From: CAYUIS01 sp964444825
GTDB lineage: Bacteria; Chloroflexota; Anaerolineae; B4-G1
Assembly (NCBI GenBank): GCA_964444825.1
Contig: CAYUIS010000139.1
Span: forward strand, 1 to 14,563
DNA: 14,563 nt
Direction of reading: 5' to 3'
The translations under genes were made by a program, and so were the position numbers. Shown in pieces: positions 1 through 7,651 of this stretch. Under the pieces are notes generated by a model, which saw only the letters and a program-made list of their open reading frames with translations, had not been told where the DNA came from and made no database searches. The stretch's first letter is position 1, and each line of letters opens with the position of its first letter.

Positions 1-1983
1 AAGATATGTCCGGTCAATCCCAACGAAAACGAAATCCTGGGTTTGCCGTGCTACAGTTCCATCGCCGAGATCAAGGAACCGCTCGACCTCATCGTGATCT
101 GTTTGCCGGGCAAGGCAGTCATAACAGTGATGGAGGAAGCTGAGCAACGCGGCGATGTTAAAGGCGTTGTGGTACTCTCCGCCGGCTTCGCAGAAACTGC
201 GATCCCAGAAAACGTCGAGACGCAACGGCAACTCGTCGAGATCGCCCAGCGTGCCGGCATCCGGGTGTTCGGGCCGAATTGCATCGGGATTATGAATCCA
301 GACCTGAAACTCGTCACCGGTTTCCATCCGGGGGTCAGTCTCATTCCCGGCAATCTTGGTTACGTGACGCAGAGTGGTGCACTCGGCGGCTCGCTCTTGA
401 CGCAGGCCCTCAGTCAGCCCAAGCCGATGGGCTTTGCCCGATTCGGTCACGTCGGCAACATGTGCGATGTGTCGAGCCTGGAATTGATCGAAGAGTACGG
501 CAACGATCCCAGGATCAAGGTGATTCTCGTCTATCTCGAAGGAGTCCAGGACGGTCGAGAGCTTATACGTGTCGCGGGCCAGGTTACCAAAAACAAACCG
601 GTGCTCGTGCTCAAAGTGGGGCGCACCGAGATCGGCTCCAAGGCGGCGCTTTCGCACACGGGCACGCTCGCCGGTACGGATGCGGTGTACAACGGCGCGT
701 TCAAACAATGTGGTGTCGTGCGCGTAAACACGGTGAACGATTTGATTGCCGGCGCAAAAGCGATTTCGATGTTGCCCCAACCACGTGGTAAGCGGGTCTG
801 CATCCTTACCGAAGCCGGCGGCATGGGCGTCATCAGCATGGACGAGGTGGAAGCCGGCGGCGTGTTGGAACTTGCGCCGATGAGCCAAGAGACGTGCGAG
901 AAACTGACCGCTGTGTTGCCGCCGATGGCGATGGTCTGCAAACCGAACGGGTACGTGGACACGACCGCCGCCGCGATGGCAAAGGAATTCGGCGATGCGA
1001 TGCGCCTTATCCTATCTGATTCAAATGTGGATATGGTTTTGTTGAACAGCATTCCGCCCACGTTCCTGCCCGCGATGGATGTCGCGCAAGCCGTTGCGCC
1101 GGTCGTCAAGGAATTCGACAAACCGGTCGTGTCGTGTTTCACGGTCAGCCAAGCCATGGCAGAGACCCGCCGCTATCTTGAAGAGAACGGCATCCCCACG
1201 TTCGATGCGCCTGACTATGCCGTGCGCGCGTTGGCGATGTTGACCCAGGCAACGTTCAGCGTGAGTCATCCACTTGCCGATGTGCCTGCCGCTCATCACC
1301 CGATTCTCGATCGCGCTGTTCTGGAAGCGCGCCATCTTTTGGAACCCGAGGCGCTCGATCTACTCAGCGATAATGGCATCGCGGTGATGCCGCACGTTTT
1401 GGCGCAAACCCGGGAAGAAGCGCAACGCGCCGCGACGGAAATGAACAGCCCCGTCGTGCTCAAGATTGTCTCGCCACAAGTCATTCACAAGAGTGATATC
1501 GGCGGTGTCAAGATCAACCTTCAAGGTAACGAGGCGGTGGGTCAGGGTTATGACCAACTGGTGAATGACGTAAAGCGCGCGACAGTCGCAGCAGACATTC
1601 ACGGTGTACTGATCGTACCGATGGCGCAACCGGGCACCGAATTGATCATCGGGATGGTGCGCGACGCACAGTTCGGTCCCACGATCATGTTCGGCATGGG
1701 CGGCGTGTTTGTGGAATTGTTCAATGATGTGAGTTTCCGCGTCGCGCCGTTTGATGAAGAAGTAGCGCTGGACATGATCAAGGAGACCAAGGGCTATCGC
1801 GTGCTGCAAGGTATACGCGGCGAGAAGCAGAGGGACATCGCAAGTCTAGCGGAGTTATTGGTGCAAGTGTCACAGTTAGCCGCGCGGTATCCGCAAATCA
1901 AGGAAGTCGATCTGAATCCGATCCGCGTCTATGAAAACGGGTATAGCGTTTTGGATGCGCGAATTCTGCTGGACACAGAATAG
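1..1983 (+). CDS. ADP-forming acyl-CoA synthetase (acetate--CoA ligase family), 5' truncated
   Basis: This enzyme family interconverts an acyl-CoA, ADP and phosphate with the free acid, CoA and ATP, in the cytosol, through a phosphohistidine. The frame is open from base 1 and reads KICPVNPNENEILGLPCY, the 'PVNP...LG' stretch of the CoA-binding Rossmann domain. The gene therefore begins upstream, the in-frame TTG at 43 is not the start, and roughly 50 residues are missing. Next come the succinyl-CoA-ligase-like domains, with SHTGTLAGTD carrying the likely catalytic His (codon 655-657). The C-terminal third is an ATP-grasp domain, marked by VLKIVSPQVIHKSDIGGVK, FGMGGVFVELFNDVSFRVAP and EVDLNPIRV. 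The alpha and beta parts are fused in one chain, as in the ~700-residue bacterial forms. The substrate (acetate, propionate, branched or aryl acids) cannot be told. It could instead be a Pat-like enzyme, but no GNAT acetyltransferase domain is seen in the visible part. Confidence 0.9.
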   Translation, partial: KICPVNPNENEILGLPCYSSIAEIKEPLDLIVICLPGKAVITVMEEAEQRGDVKGVVVLSAGFAETAIPENVETQRQLVEIAQRAGIRVFGPNCIGIMNPDLKLVTGFHPGVSLIPGNLGYVTQSGALGGSLLTQALSQPKPMGFARFGHVGNMCDVSSLELIEEYGNDPRIKVILVYLEGVQDGRELIRVAGQVTKNKPVLVLKVGRTEIGSKAALSHTGTLAGTDAVYNGAFKQCGVVRVNTVNDLIAGAKAISMLPQPRGKRVCILTEAGGMGVISMDEVEAGGVLELAPMSQETCEKLTAVLPPMAMVCKPNGYVDTTAAAMAKEFGDAMRLILSDSNVDMVLLNSIPPTFLPAMDVAQAVAPVVKEFDKPVVSCFTVSQAMAETRRYLEENGIPTFDAPDYAVRALAMLTQATFSVSHPLADVPAAHHPILDRAVLEARHLLEPEALDLLSDNGIAVMPHVLAQTREEAQRAATEMNSPVVLKIVSPQVIHKSDIGGVKINLQGNEAVGQGYDQLVNDVKRATVAADIHGVLIVPMAQPGTELIIGMVRDAQFGPTIMFGMGGVFVELFNDVSFRVAPFDEEVALDMIKETKGYRVLQGIRGEKQRDIASLAELLVQVSQLAARYPQIKEVDLNPIRVYENGYSVLDARILLDTE

Positions 1984-2053
1984 CGGGGTGGGGGCATCAC
2001 AAAACTCAAGCTCCTTCTTCCAGGCGCAGAGCGTTTTGTCGAGTTTATCCCTG

Positions 2054-2073
2054 CCCATCCGGACGGGGATGGG
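2054..2073 (+). terminator. GC-rich hairpin downstream of the acyl-CoA synthetase gene
   Basis: CCCATCC (2054-2060) and GGATGGG (2067-2073) form a perfect 7-bp stem with a 6-nt loop, about 70 nt after the stop codon. No T-run follows, so it is not a canonical intrinsic terminator. It may protect the 3' end or help termination. The rest of the 1984-2260 stretch shows no gene. Confidence 0.3.
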
Positions 2074-2260
2074 TCCATGTCGCTCACGAGGGTTCTCAGG
2101 GTGGGTGTGACGCCTTGCCAAGCCTGGGCTTCCTAAACGGATGGGTTCCCCTTTGGCCGAAGGCGTGGTCAAGTTCCACTCCTGTCTCCGGCACTCCAAC
2201 CGCCAACTGGTGGCGCTGGCCCCAGGGAAACGTTTCCGTAACGCAATTGGAACCATGAAC

Positions 2261-2281
2261 GAACCGGTTCAGTGTTATACT
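2261..2281 (+). promoter_or_regulatory. Candidate extended -10 promoter with palindromic operator for the chemoreceptor gene
   Basis: TG at 2273-2274, one base, then TATACT (2276-2281) match an extended -10 element (TGnTATAAT), which can work with a poor -35; no good -35 is present. Directly upstream lies the perfect 10-bp palindrome GAACCGGTTC (2261-2270), which would occupy the spacer and could bind a dimeric regulator. Transcription would start near 2288, leaving a ~100-nt leader before the start codon at 2387. Confidence 0.4.
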
Positions 2282-2328
2282 GGCGTCATATCTCACGCGC
2301 CAGATTGAGGCGCCAGCCTGCTGGCGTC
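2280..2328 (+). repeat. Alternating CTGGCG / CGCCAG inverted repeats in the chemoreceptor leader
   Basis: CTGGCG occurs at 2280-2285 and 2321-2326, and its complement CGCCAG at 2298-2303 and 2311-2316. The strongest hairpin pairs 2309-2316 with 2321-2328 around the loop CCTG (8 pairs, one G-U). The upstream pair can form a second hairpin in DNA, but in RNA only if transcription starts upstream of 2280. The two middle copies compete for the same partners. The role is unknown. Confidence 0.5.
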
Positions 2329-2386
2329 TATGGCAGACAGAAACTGCACGAAGAACCCGGTCTTCAGTCAGGAGGGAAAAACGCCT

Positions 2387-4270
2387 ATGGGCAGAGCGAG
2401 TGAAGGAGTGAAGCGACTCGCCAATGATCAGTGGGAGGCGCAAAGATCGACTCTCCTCATGCGATTGACAAGCATTCGTGCCTGGATCGTAGGAGGCGCG
2501 CTGATCACCCTGCTCTTGCTTCTGGGAGCCGCTATCGTCACTTCCGTGACCTTCTCCCACATGGACAGGGCTCTCGCCGCCGCAGAGAGGGCGGAGCAGC
2601 AGGCCGACTCGGCATTTGGGGTGAGCAAGGCAGCGGCTGACTTGCATGCAGCGTTAGCACAAGGGACGGTGATGCAAGACCCGGACGAGTTTACGAAGAC
2701 TGTGAGGGATGCCGAGCAAGCACTGCTCAGCGCGGAGCAGCGCTTGAGAGAGGATATCGGTTCCCTGCCACAGGATGACCCGATGCAGATCGCACTCAAT
2801 AGACTTGAGACCAGCACCACTAGCATGCTCATTTTGGCGGATAACACGCGCCAGGAGGCAGAGGCGGAAAGATGGTGGCAGGTTGAGAGCCTTACGACAG
2901 CGGGGATGCCCCGGTACCGCGACATGATGAGCGAGTCGGTGGAACAGATACGAGTGTTGACGACCGGGCGTCGGGCTGCGGCGACCGCCGAAGCTAAGAC
3001 TGCCCGCCGTTTGATGCAGGTGATCCCGATGGCGCTGATGCTGGGGGTTGTGATCGTCGCGGTGGGCACCGCCTTCATCACTGTCCGCAGCATCGCCCTA
3101 CCGGTGGAACGGTTGGCCGACGCTGCGGGTCGCCTGGCCGCCGGGCAGTTGGAGGAACGGGTTTCACTCGGGCGGGTAAGCGAGTTCGCCCGTCTGGCTA
3201 CCGCCTTCAACGAGATGGCACAGCAACTGGAGAGTTCATACGCCCAATTGGAACAGCGCGCTGAGCGGATACAGGCTACAGTTCAGGAATATGATGAATA
3301 TATGGCCGAGGTAGCGCGGGGAAATCTGGCGGTCAGAATAGGCCTTGACAGGGATGGATACGAGACAGATGACCCGCTGCTGATGATGGGGCACCGGCTG
3401 AACGAGACCGTGGCCAGTCTGCAGAGTATTGTTATCCAGACCTGTGACACGGCTAGCAATCTCAACTCCGCCACAGCCGAGATCCTTGCCGCCACTACGC
3501 AGCAGGCTTCAGGAGCGAGCGAGCAGTCGGCGGCGATCGCACAGACCACGACCACGGTGGACGAACTCAAGACTATCGCCGAGCAGTCGGTCGCCCGTGC
3601 CCAGGAGGTGGCGGGGGCATCGCAGCGCACAGTCGAGGTCTCTCGCGCCGGACAGCAGGCGGTGCAAGAGACAATCGGGAGTATGGCGCAGATCAAGGCG
3701 CGGGTGGAAGGAATCGCGGAGAACATCCTGGCGCTGTCAGAGCAGACGCAGCAGATTGGGGAAATCATCGCCACGGTGAGCGACATCGCGGCGCAGTCGA
3801 ACATCCTGGCCCTGAACGCGTCGGTAGAGGCGGCGCGGGCGGGGGAGCACGGCAAGGGGTTTGCGGTGGTGGCGGTGGAGGTGAGGAATTTGGCAGAGCA
3901 GTCGCGGCAAGCGACGGCGCAGGTGAGGGCGATCTTGTCGGATATCCAGAAGGCGACGAACGCGACAGTGATGGCGACGGAGGAGGGGACGAAGGGAGTG
4001 GAGGAGGGGGTCCAGTTGGCAGCGCAAGCACAGGAGGCCATCGAGCAATTGAGGGTGGTGATTGAGGAGTCGGCGCAGGCGGCGGCACAGATGGTGGCGG
4101 GAGGCAGGCAGCAGGCAACGGGGGTAGAGCAGGTAGCGGTGGCGATGCAGAACATCAACCAGGCGACAGTGCAGAGCCTGGCTAGCACCCGCCAGGCGGA
4201 GAAGGCCGCGAGAGACCTGAGTGATTTGGCGCGCAAGCTGCTCGAGACGGTGGAGCTGTACCGGCTATAG
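2387..4270 (+). CDS. Methyl-accepting chemotaxis protein (membrane chemoreceptor with tandem HAMP-like region)
   Basis: This inner-membrane chemoreceptor would pass an extracytoplasmic signal to CheA/CheW. I chose the ATG at 2387 (627 aa) because AGGAGGG (2370-2376) lies 10 nt upstream; an in-frame ATG at 2330 has no ribosome site. TM1 is at ~32-54, followed by a helical, Ala/Glu-rich sensor domain at ~55-210, like a four-helix-bundle ligand domain. TM2 is at ~211-233, with a HAMP domain at ~234-285 (LPVERLADAAGRLAAGQLEE). A second HAMP-like segment lies at ~297-349 (EYDEYMAEVARGNLAVRIGL). The coiled-coil signalling domain runs ~360-615. Its hairpin tip (~459-508) carries the near-invariant SNILALNASVEAARAGEHGK and GFAVVAVEVRNLAEQS. 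There is no C-terminal CheR-binding pentapeptide; the protein ends LYRL. No other chemotaxis gene is nearby, so this is an orphan receptor whose ligand cannot be predicted. Codon use turns strongly towards G-ending codons after about 3770. Confidence 0.95.
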   Translation: MGRASEGVKRLANDQWEAQRSTLLMRLTSIRAWIVGGALITLLLLLGAAIVTSVTFSHMDRALAAAERAEQQADSAFGVSKAAADLHAALAQGTVMQDPDEFTKTVRDAEQALLSAEQRLREDIGSLPQDDPMQIALNRLETSTTSMLILADNTRQEAEAERWWQVESLTTAGMPRYRDMMSESVEQIRVLTTGRRAAATAEAKTARRLMQVIPMALMLGVVIVAVGTAFITVRSIALPVERLADAAGRLAAGQLEERVSLGRVSEFARLATAFNEMAQQLESSYAQLEQRAERIQATVQEYDEYMAEVARGNLAVRIGLDRDGYETDDPLLMMGHRLNETVASLQSIVIQTCDTASNLNSATAEILAATTQQASGASEQSAAIAQTTTTVDELKTIAEQSVARAQEVAGASQRTVEVSRAGQQAVQETIGSMAQIKARVEGIAENILALSEQTQQIGEIIATVSDIAAQSNILALNASVEAARAGEHGKGFAVVAVEVRNLAEQSRQATAQVRAILSDIQKATNATVMATEEGTKGVEEGVQLAAQAQEAIEQLRVVIEESAQAAAQMVAGGRQQATGVEQVAVAMQNINQATVQSLASTRQAEKAARDLSDLARKLLETVELYRL

Positions 4271-4836
4271 GTGGAGGGCCTCCCGGACCCTAGTCAGAGA
4301 GCTGCCAATTGGGTGTCATGGGGATGCACGTAATCTCCTTTCCCTCCACCGCGTCACCTCGTCCCGACCATCGCAACCCGTAGCCTGGTCTGCAGATCAC
4401 GCAGCGTCTCGGTTCCACGCCAGTTTGTCTTGCTTGGGTTACAGCATCGTTGCGTTGAGGTCACGCCGCCAGGCTGTTCTGAAGCGCGTAAACTCCTGCC
4501 CAGGTCTTCAGGCCGGGGACTGTTCCGCAGGCATCACCACGATGACCGACTTGTCCCAAGTCCCAGATACGAGTACAATGTGTAGCGGCACACGCGGGGG
4601 ACGGGGAGATGTGCTCGGCAGGTAAAGCCCTCCACTGCAACAGAGGGTCAAGTGCTGTTTGGGAAAGCCACGATGGGCCTCGGAGTTAAGGGAGTCGTTC
4701 TCATAGCTGGTTGGTCCAAGAGGCCGGTGATCATTACAAATCTCGTATCGCTGTGCATATCCTTGCCCAACCTCTACGGTTTTGTGTCAACTTGTTCTTC
4801 ACGCTAGGTTCTGCCTCGTCTGTACAGGAGTTGCTC
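4271..4836 (+). other. Non-coding stretch between the chemoreceptor and the redox operon
   Basis: This ~570-bp gap holds no convincing gene. An open frame across 4221-4625 overlaps the chemoreceptor, lacks a ribosome site and has an Arg/Ser/Cys-rich shadow composition. A weak 5-bp hairpin, CCCTC (4628-4632) with GAGGG (4643-4647), is visible. I see no clear terminator for the chemoreceptor. Confidence 0.5.
4551..4579 (+). promoter_or_regulatory. Candidate sigma70 promoter for the redox operon
   Basis: TTGTCC (4551-4556) and TACAAT (4574-4579) are separated by exactly 17 bp and match 4/6 and 5/6 consensus bases. Transcription would start near 4586, giving a long ~250-nt leader before the start at 4837. 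The matches nearer the gene (around 4734 and 4782) are poorer. Long leader and modest -35 keep confidence low. Confidence 0.35.
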
Positions 4837-6303
4837 ATGGATCAAAAGAAGGCGCAACTGATGAAAATAGTCGGAGAAGCGGACGTGTTTGACAATCCTG
4901 AAATAGGGGAATCGTTTTCACTGGATCGCAATCTAATTCCGCCCATGAAACCCCGCTTCCTGGTCAGGCCGAGGAGCGTGGACGAGGTGCAAAAGATTGT
5001 CCTTTGGGCGAACGAGACGCACACGCCACTGGTGCCGATGAGTTCAGGCGGCCCACACTTCCGAGGCGATACGCTTCCCACCGCACCTGAGTCGGTCATC
5101 GTTGATTTGAGCGGGATGAGGCGCATTCTGAAGATCGACCGCAGGAACAGGCTGGCGCTTATCGAGCCAGGTGTCACGTACGTCCAGCTTCAGCCGGAGC
5201 TTCAGAAAGAGGGCTTGCGAATTGTGATGCCGCTTCTACCTCGTAGCAACAAGTCGGTCATCGCCGGTCTCTTGGAAAGAGAACCCGTGATGTCCCCCAG
5301 GTATCAGTGGAATCTGCTCGAACCACTGCGCAGCCTGGAGATCGTGTGGGGCAATGGGGACAAGTTCTATAGTGGAAGTGGCACGTTTCGCGGCGAGAAA
5401 GACGAGGATTGGCAGGAGGGAAAGGTGCCCGTGCAAGGCCCCGGGCCGGGACAACTGGATTACTACAAGTTCGTCTCGGCAGCCCAGGGCAGTATGGGTA
5501 TCGTCACGTGGGCATCGGTGAAATGCGAGGTGTTTCCCGGGTTCCGCAAGCTCTTCTTCGTTCCGGCAGAAAAGCTCGACGACCTGCTCGATTTCACGTA
5601 CAGACTCCTCAAGTTCAGATTCGGCGACGAGCTTTTCATCGTGAATAATGCCTGTCTGGCAACCATCCTTTCCGACGAGCCGGACAAGGTTGGGTCCTTG
5701 AAGGACAGGCTTCCCTCGTGGATCGTCGTCGTAGGGATTACGGGCGGTCACATTCTGCCCAAGGAAAAGGTACAAGCTCAGGAAAACGATATCCGGGACA
5801 TCGCTCAGCAATTCGGATTAAAGATGATGCCCGCGATCCAGGGCTGCCGTGGCGGTGAGTTGCTGGAACTGCTCCTAAAACCTTCCACAGAACCATACTG
5901 GAAGCTGAGAACCAAGGGAGGGGCACAGGAAGTATTCTTCCTGACCACGCTCGACAAGACGCCCGGCTACGTCACGACGATGCTTTCAGCAGCCAACGGG
6001 CACCGGTATCCGGCCCCGGACATCGGCGTTTACCTCCAGCCGGTGCAACAGGGCGTCGGTTGCCACTGTGAATTCATCCTTCCGTTCGACCGGAAGAATG
6101 AGGCGGAGGTGGCCAGGGCCCAGGCGCTGTTCCGCGATGCCAGCCTCAGGCTGTCCAATCAAAAGGCGTTCTTCACGCGGCCATATGGGATATGGGCCGA
6201 CATGGTCTACAATTCTGATGCGCAGACCACGGTCGTGACGCGGAAGATCAAGGGGATATTCGACCCCAACAACGTGATGAATCCGGGTAAGCTGTGCTTT
6301 TGA
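4837..6303 (+). CDS. FAD-binding oxidoreductase, GlcD/VAO-like (FAD_binding_4 family)
   Basis: A flavoprotein of the vanillyl-alcohol-oxidase/PCMH fold, the class that includes glycolate and D-lactate dehydrogenase subunits; probably cytosolic or membrane-associated. The ATG at 4837 is preceded by AGGAG (4826-4830) at a 6-nt spacing, giving 488 aa. An in-frame TTG at 4711 would add 42 residues without a ribosome site. The FAD domain spans ~38-235: RPRSVDEVQKIVLWANE, PMSSGGPHFRGDT (pyrophosphate loop region), VIVDLSGMRRILKIDRR, LALIEPGVTYVQLQPEL and AAQGSMGIVTWASVKCEVFP. The cap domain follows, and the end GIFDPNNVMNPGKL is typical. The usual Gly/Ala/Asn-rich flavin-contacting segment after the pyrophosphate loop is replaced by RSNKSVIAGLLEREPVMSPR, so the flavin site is divergent. 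It is 55 nt upstream of its probable Fe-S partner. The substrate is unknown; a hydroxy acid or aromatic alcohol is possible. Confidence 0.88.
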   Translation: MDQKKAQLMKIVGEADVFDNPEIGESFSLDRNLIPPMKPRFLVRPRSVDEVQKIVLWANETHTPLVPMSSGGPHFRGDTLPTAPESVIVDLSGMRRILKIDRRNRLALIEPGVTYVQLQPELQKEGLRIVMPLLPRSNKSVIAGLLEREPVMSPRYQWNLLEPLRSLEIVWGNGDKFYSGSGTFRGEKDEDWQEGKVPVQGPGPGQLDYYKFVSAAQGSMGIVTWASVKCEVFPGFRKLFFVPAEKLDDLLDFTYRLLKFRFGDELFIVNNACLATILSDEPDKVGSLKDRLPSWIVVVGITGGHILPKEKVQAQENDIRDIAQQFGLKMMPAIQGCRGGELLELLLKPSTEPYWKLRTKGGAQEVFFLTTLDKTPGYVTTMLSAANGHRYPAPDIGVYLQPVQQGVGCHCEFILPFDRKNEAEVARAQALFRDASLRLSNQKAFFTRPYGIWADMVYNSDAQTTVVTRKIKGIFDPNNVMNPGKLCF

Positions 6304-6311
6304 CAAGAAAA

Positions 6312-6339
6312 GAGCCTAAAGGCTCCGAGAACCTTTAGG
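6312..6339 (+). promoter_or_regulatory. Overlapping, mutually exclusive hairpins between FAD and Fe-S genes
   Basis: CCTAAAGG (6315-6322) pairs perfectly with CCTTTAGG (6332-6339) around a 9-nt loop. The same bases can instead form GAGCC (6312-6316) with GGCTC (6321-6325) around a TAAA tetraloop. The two cannot coexist. They lie just upstream of the AAGGAG ribosome site (6345-6350) of the next gene. No T-run follows, so it is not a terminator; it could set relative expression or mRNA stability. Confidence 0.5.
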
Positions 6340-6358
6340 GTCTGAAGGAGACTGTGGA

Positions 6359-7651
6359 ATGGCACTGGAAGATTTCGCGGCGGAAATGGACCGATGCAGT
6401 CAGTGTTCCTACTGCAAGTGGATTCCGTTTGACCAGATGAAGAGCTGGCGATTTGCCAAGAACTGCCCCAGCATTTCGTACCATAATTTCAACAGCTACT
6501 CCGCCCGCGGCAGGTATGCGGTTGCTCGATCGCTCATAGGAGGGCAGAGTGGGTATTCCGATACAGTTCGGGACATTGTCTTTACGTGCATGACCTGCGG
6601 CTCGTGCGATGTGAGCTGCAAGATCTGCCGTTACAACCTGGAACCCTTGGAGATGGTGCGCGAACTCAAGTTCAGGTTGGTCCAGGATGGACAGGGGCTC
6701 GATGCACACAAAGCAGTCGTAGAAAGCCTGAATAAAGAGCAGAATACCATGCTGCAACCCAAGGCCGGGCGAGGAGAGTGGGCCGACGGCCTGGATGTCC
6801 CGCGTTTATCCTCAGAAAAGGCCGGGGTCCTTTTTCACGCCGGCTGCCGTTTCAGTTATGATCAAAACCTCCAGGCAACTGCTCGGGCCGCGGTGCTGCT
6901 TTTGAAGAGCGCGGGCGTCGACGTCGGGATCATGGGGGAGCGGGAGGTGTGCTGCGGCGGCAGGGTATACTCGATGGGCTACAAAGATGAGTTCACCCGT
7001 TTTGCCCAGGCAAACATACAAGCGTGGGCCAGGGCCGGCGTGAAAACGGTGGTGACCTCGTGTGCCGACGGCTACCATGCCTTCAAGCGTCTCTATCCAC
7101 AACTGGGTTCTCAGGTTGAGGTGCTGCACACCGTAGAGTTCATCGCTCGCCTGATCAAGGAGGGAAAGCTCACGTTCCGCTCCCAGATTCCAATGACCGT
7201 CACCTATCACGATCCCTGCCACCTGGGCAGACAGGGGGAACCGTACGTGGAGTGGGACGGCGTCGAGAAAAAGATCAAGGGCCAAATCGTGGTCTATGAG
7301 CCAAAGAGGCCCAGGTACAACGGGGCCTGGGGCGTGTACGATCCACCACGGGAGATCCTCAGGTCTATCCCCGGCGTGGAGCTGGTGGAGATGGAGCGGA
7401 CACGGGAATACAGTTGGTGTTGCGGGGCCGGGGGAGGCGTTCGCGAGGCCTATCCAGAGTTCTCCGCGTGGACCGCCGCCGAGAGGATCGCGGAAGCCAA
7501 GGCCACCGGCGCCGAGGCGCTGGTGAGCGCCTGCCCGTGGTGTGAGACTAACTTTTCGGATGCCATCAGCGCGCTGGGAGAGCCGATGCAGGTCTACGAC
7601 ATCGTCGACCTGGTGCAGAAGGCGATGGTGCAGGGGGGAGAGGGCAAATGA
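6359..7651 (+). CDS. Fe-S oxidoreductase with two 4Fe-4S clusters and two CCG domains (GlcF/HdrD-like)
   Basis: Electron-transfer subunit expected to take electrons from the flanking flavoproteins and pass them to quinone or another carrier. AAGGAG (6345-6350) sits 8 nt before the ATG; length 430 aa. The N-terminal ferredoxin-like part has C13, C16, C19 and C36, then C77, C80, C83 and C87, plus an extra C90. The usual Pro after the last cysteine is absent in the second set (SCKIC). CCG domain 1 has C163, C198-C199-G200 and C235. CCG domain 2 has C287, C354-C355-G356 and the CxxC at 392-395. This architecture is that of GlcF, HdrD and related membrane-associated Fe-S subunits. There are no transmembrane helices, so membrane contact would need a partner. 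Its stop overlaps the next start by ATGA, implying translational coupling. The cluster is most like a glycolate or lactate dehydrogenase type complex, but the substrate is not shown. Confidence 0.93.
   Translation: MALEDFAAEMDRCSQCSYCKWIPFDQMKSWRFAKNCPSISYHNFNSYSARGRYAVARSLIGGQSGYSDTVRDIVFTCMTCGSCDVSCKICRYNLEPLEMVRELKFRLVQDGQGLDAHKAVVESLNKEQNTMLQPKAGRGEWADGLDVPRLSSEKAGVLFHAGCRFSYDQNLQATARAAVLLLKSAGVDVGIMGEREVCCGGRVYSMGYKDEFTRFAQANIQAWARAGVKTVVTSCADGYHAFKRLYPQLGSQVEVLHTVEFIARLIKEGKLTFRSQIPMTVTYHDPCHLGRQGEPYVEWDGVEKKIKGQIVVYEPKRPRYNGAWGVYDPPREILRSIPGVELVEMERTREYSWCCGAGGGVREAYPEFSAWTAAERIAEAKATGAEALVSACPWCETNFSDAISALGEPMQVYDIVDLVQKAMVQGGEGK

Noticed and set aside
43..60. TTG at 43 as the start of the acyl-CoA synthetase
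   Set aside because: The frame is open to base 1 and upstream codons encode the conserved PVNP stretch of the CoA-binding domain, so the gene starts before the window.
2330..2386. ATG at 2330 as the chemoreceptor start
   Set aside because: No ribosome site precedes it, whereas AGGAGGG stands 10 nt before the in-frame ATG at 2387.
3283..4236. 317-residue minus-strand open frame inside the chemoreceptor
   Set aside because: Its Ala/Cys/Ser-rich composition is the complement of the G-ending codons of the real gene, which has all chemoreceptor motifs.
4273..4283. Terminator hairpin right after the chemoreceptor stop
   Set aside because: GGAGG-G-CCTCC leaves a one-base loop and no T-run follows, so it cannot form a working terminator hairpin.
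4221..4625. 134-residue open frame in the gap after the chemoreceptor
   Set aside because: It overlaps the chemoreceptor end, lacks a ribosome site and has Arg/Ser/Cys-rich shadow composition with no recognisable motif.
4711..4836. 42-residue N-terminal extension of the first flavoprotein from a TTG
   Set aside because: It has no ribosome site, and AGGAG sits at proper spacing before the ATG at 4837.
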